From the NCBI RefSeq assembly GCF_022605725.1, contig NC_065550.1:26478262-26542261 (forward strand): DNA of 64,000 nucleotides, read 5' to 3'. Of the stretch, positions 58,480-64,000 are shown one piece after another; the first letter of the stretch is position 1; each line of letters opens with the position of its first letter. Source of the stretch: Anthonomus grandis grandis. Taxonomy: Eukaryota; Arthropoda; Insecta; Coleoptera; Curculionidae. The notes beneath the pieces are model-generated. The model was not told where the DNA came from. It saw only the letters and a list, made by a program, of their open reading frames with translations, and ran no database searches. Position numbers and translations under genes: made by a program.

Positions 58480-58930
58480 TCGCATTTCAAATATAAAGTG
58501 AAAACCAAATATATATCTCGAACGATGATGTAGTCGTAGCGGCGCCGGTAAAAATAGCCCGATTGACCATATAGCGAGAGAAGCTGAGAGTTTTAATGGA
58601 CTAGTATAGCTGAGAAATATGAGAATGAGCATGGAACAAATAAAGTGTATAAGAATGCTCATCGTCAGTTCCGGGCTGACGCGTCGCAAATGACCCGTGA
58701 GCGACATAAAGGCGTCCGTCCGTCCGAGAACACATCACCGGCGGTGGTCGGGCTTTGTAAATTCAAATAGTGACAAAAGACCTTTTCTGGAACTCTTCTC
58801 CCTAGTTCTAAAAGTTGTTCATGCTGCTGTTTAGTAGAGGATCTGATGCGGTAAAGGGAAATCGATAACGATTTCCCGGCTGATTAGAGAACGGTGTGTC
58901 AATGCCTTGCGGGGAAGGCAGAAATGTTTG
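58480..58930. other. Less AT-rich island with a strong palindrome
   Basis: 58640-58760 is GC-rich (GCGTCCGTCCGTCCGAGA, a CGTC tandem at about 58711). A 94-codon minus-strand frame (58423-58707) has a hydrophobic N-half but no known domain, and it crosses into AT-rich DNA, so I do not call a gene. Candidate regulatory island. Confidence 0.4.
58856..58877. promoter_or_regulatory. 22-bp palindrome, possible dimeric factor site
   Basis: GGGAAATCG, ATAA, CGATTTCCC: 9-bp perfect arms around a 4-base spacer. It lies in a mixed-composition island, where such symmetry is less expected by chance than in A/T-rich DNA. The GGGAAATC half resembles a Rel/NF-kB half site, but the symmetric spacing is not the standard one. 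The function is inferred. Confidence 0.4.
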
Positions 58931-59239
58931 CTACTTATATTTAGATATCTGGAAAAAATATTGTATAATGTAAGAAAGTTATCCTGGATGCACTTAATAA
59001 AAATATCACAATTATCTAATTTAAACTTGCTTCATGCATAACCTTAAAGGGCTTGTAAGTCATTTAATTTTTTACCTTAATTAGAAGGCAGAGATGTTAC
59101 TTAAATTGCATTTGCCATTAATATTTATTTTTTGCTCGTTTAATACTTGTAAAAAACAACGTCCTTTTTCTTATTCTTGTTAAATTCTTCTATACTCTAT
59201 TTCAGAAGTGTATAGAGCAATAAAATGGGAAATTCCGTT

Positions 59240-60090
59240 CTGTTTGGCTACATTTCGTGGTAGTTATAGTCACTCCCGCTCTGAATAGAGCTATTTATGT
59301 CATTCCAATCAATGTTCCTACATTTTACACCCACGATAACCGTCTGCATCCTGCTGATCTGTGACCCTCTATTTTCTCCTGAAGGATAAGTTAAAGAAGG
59401 TGGTACTTTTCATTTGTCCAAAGTATCCATGATATGTCGAAGTATCCCAATTTTCTGCCTTTAACATTTATTAGGTATTTTGGTTGTCCACCGATGCATG
59501 GCTATACTGTATCGTTTGACACCTAATGTATCCATGAGATTTCAAGTATGCGGCAATAGCACCACATCTCAAATGCATGTATGAGTTTACATGAGGCAGC
59601 GGTAAAGATTGAGAGGACATTGCATTTAAAAATTCGTATTCTGGTATAAATGTTGAAGAATAGGCTGCATAGTATGTTACGCATCTTTTCAAATGTACCT
59701 CTTGCATTTTTGATTTGGCATTTTATTTCTCGAAAATGATCATTATAAAATCTAAAAATTAGTCCTTACTCAAGGTGCAGCTTAGGTATATAACTCTCGA
59801 CCACTATGAGAGCTACATTATTATTGGTAAATTGTAGCATACAGTTTTTACTAATAAATAATATGTGCATCTTCTTAGAATTCATTTTCATACTATATAT
59901 TTTGCTTGTAGTCTCTACAGGGTATATAAGTCTATGAAATCCTTTAGCAGTATCTGCTAGAAAGATGGTATTATCAGCATGTCTAAGGTTATTTATTTTT
60001 TAAAGAAAACTATAGAAAAGTAAATCTGGAAAATTCTTTTTGAAAATGAGAAAAGGTGAGATGTAGGATGCATATGATAATAATATTGGC
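59240..60090 (-). pseudogene. LINE relic: RT palm to C-terminus (RTE-like)
   Basis: Minus strand, in order: CILHLTFSHFQKEFSRFTF (about 60020-60080, the GCxLSP..F block), LRHADNTIFLADTAKGF (about 59935-59985) and MNSKKMHILFISK (about 59855-59895). Next are KCNVLSIFT-like residues and HAFEMWCYCRILEISW (about 59520-59585), then KLGYFDISWILWTNEKYHLL (about 59400-59450), and a remnant of the GRRRxSWLxN tail near 59340. This order is typical of RTE-like elements (FEMWCYRRML and LGHIMR type). The catalytic YADD is changed to HADN. There are several shifts and stops. Confidence 0.72.
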
Positions 60091-61599
60091 CTTACTGAGA
60101 AGTATAAGTTAAGGTATTTGCCTTTTTTTATCTATTCAATATTCATAATTTATTTTTTTTTATAATTTACGAATGGTTCTTATTAAAATATTTAAAAAAA
60201 AAATACTCTACCTATTTTCCCTCAAATTGTTCGTAATCTTTTTGCATTTCTAAATCTTTACAGAAAATTGAACTTAACTTGTGCATAACTTAAATGGACA
60301 CGTTATTCATTTCATTATTTTTTCCATAATTTTTTTTAATTATCACGACGATCACCACGATCTTTTTTCCTTGTTCTCTTATATTCCTAAAATATGTTCC
60401 TAAAAGGTAACCAAACTTACGTATTACTAAAATGGACAAGAAACTCATTTAATTTTTCTTAAATAAATATATTCTTAATACTAATTCCTATTTCCTTGTT
60501 GTTTTTTTATTTGGCTTGTATTTATTCTTGTAACATTAGTTGCTACTAATAGTAACTGACCTCTTAATATACTAAAAATAATTAAAATACAAATAAAGCA
60601 TATATTTATTAGACCTGGTATTGATGTTTTTATTTATACCATGAAAATGAAAAATTAATTATTTGTTGTTAACTGATTCAATTTGCAAACGATTTTTGTA
60701 TCTTTAGTTCTGATGAAAAAAATACAAAATTGTAAAAATGCTTTTAGTTCTTTTATGGTTATATTTAATGTATCGCCAAAAAATTGCTGTTGTCATTTTT
60801 ACGCGACACAATTTATTATAGGATAACAAAAAATCCTTTAATAATTCAAATATACTATGGCTAAAAGAAACAATATACCAAGGTGTATATCTACACTAAA
60901 TTAACCTGGGATACTCATTTTAACTATACTCTAAAAATTAGCAGATAAGCTTAAACCGCTTAAAAGCAATTACGGCAATGAAGTGGAACTCGAAACATCC
61001 AAAAACATATTTTGCATTTTACAGAAATTTCACTACATCCTTACTAGATAAGCAATATTTGAGCAATATTTTATGGTTGTAATGCCAAAACCAAATTATA
61101 AAAAGTCGACCGTATCCAATATAAAGCGTTAAGAATATGTTGTTGGCTGAAAAATGTTTATTTAACAATTTACAGTTTTGCAATTATTACCTTGTTAAAA
61201 AAATCCATAGACTTAAAATATCCCATCTAACAATAAAATACTGAATTAACAAAAACAGTCCATAGGATAGGAGGATATCCATCAGCTTATAGAGAAAAAT
61301 AATGGGTTTTGGTTTTATAGACTACCGTATGGAATTAATTATTCTACTACTAATGCAAATAAAAATATCTTAATAAAGACCCCTAAAAAGCTTCCAAAGT
61401 TATTTACAACTTTACACGGATAATTCTAAGAGTGCTTAGGATGTGCATTTATTATCCCTGAATTGAAAATTTAAATGGGTTTCAGATGTGAAGAAAATGC
61501 CTCGTTTACGGCAAACGCGTTGGCAATATTAAATACCTTAAAAAATGAAAACAATGCCCTTAATTTTTTTCGTCTTTTTATCGGCGTAGAAATTCTTTA
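60091..61599. other. AT-rich non-coding DNA, possibly LINE-derived at the right
   Basis: 60091-60880 has no structure apart from motif copies. 60880-61500 is slightly less AT-rich, with phrases such as AACTCGAAACATCCAAAAAC (about 60987) that recall retroelement RT thumb DNA on the plus strand, but I could not build an alignment. Left unassigned. Confidence 0.35.
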
Positions 61600-62540
61600 C
61601 GAACACCGGTAGTTCTTGAACTGCCAGTAGTGTGGGACTCCGTGACCGGTTACTCACAAACAACTTCCCGCTATGTGGTCCAGTTAGTTCCTTGCATTAT
61701 GGTCTGCTCTGTTGCAATCCTAGTGTGCCCCATAGATTTAGTCCAATATGTTCAGTTCTGTTGCTTCCAGTATTTTGCTCAGTGGTGAGGTTCTTATCCT
61801 CGCTGGTGAGGATTTGGCCGTCGCTCTGTCGGTCTAGTTTAATGCTTCGCAGAAGCATAGAATGTGAAAAATGGTTTCTTCCTCTTCTACACATCTGCTC
61901 TCTTAAATCTGTGTAGGTGTTTCCTGCAGGGTGCATGGCCTATGAGCAGCCCTGCTATCTTTTGCAGGCAGTTATTGCCTGGAGTATCTTAGTATGTTCT
62001 CCTGCTTCTTAGAGGAAGGGCTGCCGAAAAGTTGTTTGGAGAATTCCAGCTTTGGTAGCTATTCCCAGTAGTTTTCATGCTCCAGTTCCAACCAGTGTAT
62101 GATATCCCTTTTCCAGGTTTTGTCGCTGACACAGCATGTTGGTTATGTTCCTATGAGTCTGTGGCTGGCCTCCTTTATTGGAACTTGAATTATCCTTCTT
62201 GCAGCAACATGGTTGCCCATAGTCTGTAATAGGATTACCTCTGGCCTGTTTTGATTTTTGACAAGATTCTCCAAGCGGTTTTGTACAATCCTGGAGCAGT
62301 CTCAAACTGTCCAGCATCTGTTCTTGGCGCATCTTCTCTCATCAGTCTGGATTCCTATTACATTTGCCCGTAAGTTTACTGTTTCCAGTAAGCTGAAAAC
62401 TTCTAACTGTGTAAGTTTGGATTTGTCCATTCTTAGTGTCATAGGCCCAAGGTCCTGTATCTTGTCGAATAGGGCATTGTGTTTAACTTTCGTTATGATA
62501 TTGACCATTTGCCTCTAATATTGCTTTAGCGTACTGCTAG
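61600..62540 (-). pseudogene. LINE relic: RNase H domain end and C-terminal zinc knuckle
   Basis: Minus strand: ENLVKNQNRPEVILL (about 62220-62270) stands where the last RNase H helix and VTLLWVPGH strand would be. KTWKRDIIHWLELEHENYW (about 62065-62125), AGLLIGHAPCRKHLHRFKRA (about 61905-61965) and RCVEEEETIFHILCFCEAL (about 61840-61895) follow. The last holds the C-x(n)-C...H-x4-C pattern that closes the ORF2 of I/R1/Jockey-type elements carrying RNase H. The domain would remove the RNA strand during retrotransposition. Multiple shifts make it a relic. The segment is visibly less AT-rich than the window, which suggests a younger insertion or a GC-richer source. 62300-62540 is upstream RNase H or RT-thumb DNA that I can place only by position. 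Confidence 0.68.
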
Positions 62541-63049
62541 GTGTATTGTAGCAGTTGCAATTGTACCCAGTCATGTGGTCTATGATCTATTAAACATTCT
62601 CTTACTGTATATAAGAGCGCGGCCTTGTTTGTACCAGGCCAATCTTTCTTTTAATACTTTAATTTTGTTGGACTCTAAATCAGTTATACAATCTCTAGAT
62701 AATGAAACTTAGAGTATATAGGTAATGGACTTAGATATTGAAAATGGCTTTAATTGCCTGAAAAAAAATTTTAATTACCCTTTAAAAAAATTAATATTTT
62801 TTCCAGGCTCTTGGATTGATTTCAATGCAGCTAAAGTATGTATTCCAATTATATGTATGCCACTTTTACACATTTAAAGTTAATGTTTTTAAGTAAAGCT
62901 AAAACTGACTTAATTCTGCCTTTAACCGAAAACATTGAATATTGCTTTTATTACCTTAACGCGATCCAAAATTAGTCTGTCAAAAAATCAATATTTTTTA
63001 ATTAATATTTTTTATATTTAACACTTCGAAGAACTGAAAAAAAAATTGA
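62541..63049. other. AT-rich non-coding DNA
   Basis: TTTAATTGCCTGAAAAAAAA (about 62752) and TTTTTCCAGGCTCTTGG (about 62800) are isolated units of the ~30-bp family in opposite orientations. No gene. Confidence 0.4.
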
Positions 63050-63420
63050 TTATCCAACTTGATCCCCCTAACCCACATTTTCATCTTAAAACATAAAAGG
63101 GATCAGTGTCCCTCCGATCCTACCGAAATTTTTCTCCGGTTGTTTTTGCGATTATCGAAAAGTTTTCGGTCTGACGCACGACAGGCACTCGCATGGGCGC
63201 ATCCTTAGGAATCCTACGGTCGCTGTTGATGGCCAACACCGCTGCAAGACTAAGCCGATTACGACGGCATACTTTGTGCAACGGCTCGCATGGTCAACTT
63301 CTTTCGCCCAAAGAACAAACGTTTTCACAAAGTTACGTTTCATGGCTTTGGTGAGTTCCGGAGTTTCTGGCTTGGGATGGTAAGATGGTATTTTGCGGTT
63401 GTTTACCTCATGTAAACTAA
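63050..63420. other. Less AT-rich stretch, unassigned
   Basis: Mixed composition (GGCACTCGCATGGGCGCAT near 63183). A 63-codon minus-strand frame (63152-63343, starting MKRNFVKTFVLWAKEVDH) is conserved-looking but I cannot assign it to any family. It may be a conserved island or part of a transposon. Confidence 0.3.
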
Positions 63421-63599
63421 TTATGGACTTAACAAAAAAAACACGAAGTAGGAATACATTTTTTTAATTATTTAGAAGCATCAGCACTAAGTCACATAAG
63501 TTCATTTACTCCTATATATAAAAAGGGAGATAAATTCCGTATTGAGATATTAGTGTTTCAGAACTATGTGTTCAAACTTCTAGGGGTTATTCAGTGCAA

Positions 63600-64000
63600 C
63601 AGCAAAAAATATTTGTGAACAGGGACCCATGTTTGGAAAAGTGTCACTAAGGCACTACAGCCCTGCACGAGCAGCAGGTTTAGCTATTCATCGGCAGCTC
63701 TCTGAGACAGGAAAAAAAACCAACATGCATGATACTGGTGTTGCTCAAACCGTAAAAACAGTCTAATTTGAAGAGGAGGTTCTTCAGTGAGTTTCCGATG
63801 AACCATCAAGTAGCACCCGTGACTAAGGATATGAATACGAGTGACACTTCCGTCTGGCGGGTGCTACATGAGCAACAACTTTATCCTTACCACTTCCAGA
63901 AAGTTCAAGGATTAACTGCAGCTGACTATCATGAGCATAATTTTTCGTAGAAAATATCAGCAACGTTGGTCTATCAAGTTATGGGCAGGCATTGTTGATG
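63600..64000 (+). pseudogene. Tc1/mariner-type transposase, N-terminal part, broken, runs off the window
   Basis: The N-terminal helix-turn-helix region is readable in several frames. IHRQLSETG is near 63690 and FEEEVLQ then VSDEPSSSTR near 63769-63830. TSDTSVWRVLHEQQLYPYHF and KVQGLTAADY follow (63838-63930). Only about 8 codons later the sequence jumps to QRWSIKLWAGIVD (63961-63999), which is the strand containing the first part of the catalytic core. The first catalytic Asp (FTDE block) and about 60 residues are deleted. This is the same transposase type as at the left edge of the window, but with a different deletion. Its function would be binding the terminal repeats and cleaving DNA; this copy cannot. 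Confidence 0.8.

Larger units (their letters stand above)
54927..60440 (+). repeat. Dispersed motif, plus-orientation block, densest cluster
   Basis: Copies start at 54927, 55333 (ATAACTTAAATGGACATATG), 56281, 56689 (partial), 56880, 57062 and 57388 (both ATGCATAACTTAAATGG followed by GCATGGCAT, identical over 26 bp), 57162, 58328 (TGCATAACTTAAATGTGCAT), 59034 (weak), 60281 (TGCATAACTTAAATGGACAC) and 60419 (weak). One opposite copy, CCATTTAAGTTGTGTATT, lies at 58185-58202. The best matches to the consensus in the window are here. Confidence 0.88.

Noticed and set aside
58423..58707. 94-codon minus-strand frame with a hydrophobic N-terminal half
   Set aside because: It spans the border of an AT-rich tract and a GC island. 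Its hydrophobic look follows from T-rich codons, and no family is recognised.

Overview
The window looks like intergenic or intronic DNA from an insect nuclear genome, quite possibly a beetle. It is very AT-rich, has no convincing host exon and no RNA gene that I could find, and its recognisable protein similarity comes from decayed insect-type transposable elements. The species call is inference from composition and element types only.

Layout. 1-1306: right part of a Tc1/mariner-like DNA transposon with a broken transposase. 1880-2790 (minus): endonuclease part of a decayed LINE. 3450-14910: an old ~1.25 kb repeat nested inside a recent ~4.9 kb head-to-tail duplication (4718-9630 and 9631-14440), followed by a third, older copy of one block (14640-14910). 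15547-17950 (minus): a long decayed LINE with a restriction-like endonuclease. 18-41 kb: AT-rich DNA made mostly of diverged local tandem repeats with units of about 0.2 to 1.3 kb, broken by less AT-rich islands and by small fragments of LINEs and of a Penelope-like GIY-YIG endonuclease. 42-49.5 kb: three non-LTR reverse transcriptase relics, one of them with an unbroken reading frame (44246-45808), and a 71-bp MITE. 50522-51814: a DNA transposon remnant with unusually long imperfect terminal inverted repeats. 54.9-57.4 kb: more diverged repeats. 59.2-62.5 kb (minus): two further LINE relics. 63600-64000: the left part of another mariner-like transposase.

The most striking pattern is a short motif, ATGCATAAYTTAAATGG, usually followed by a GGACACGA- or GGGCATGG-like tail. 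It recurs more than 35 times between 4.9 and 60.4 kb. It sits inside repeat families that otherwise look unrelated to each other, and its orientation is the same over long blocks. A second background pattern is a very degenerate tandem repeat of about 30 bp built around CCTGGAA. A third is a series of 200-500 bp less AT-rich islands that look like conserved non-coding elements.

No set of genes works together here. If the window has a function, it is likely to be regulatory or structural (enhancer islands, a protein-binding motif array) rather than protein-coding. All similarity calls come from reading translations by eye; no search was run.
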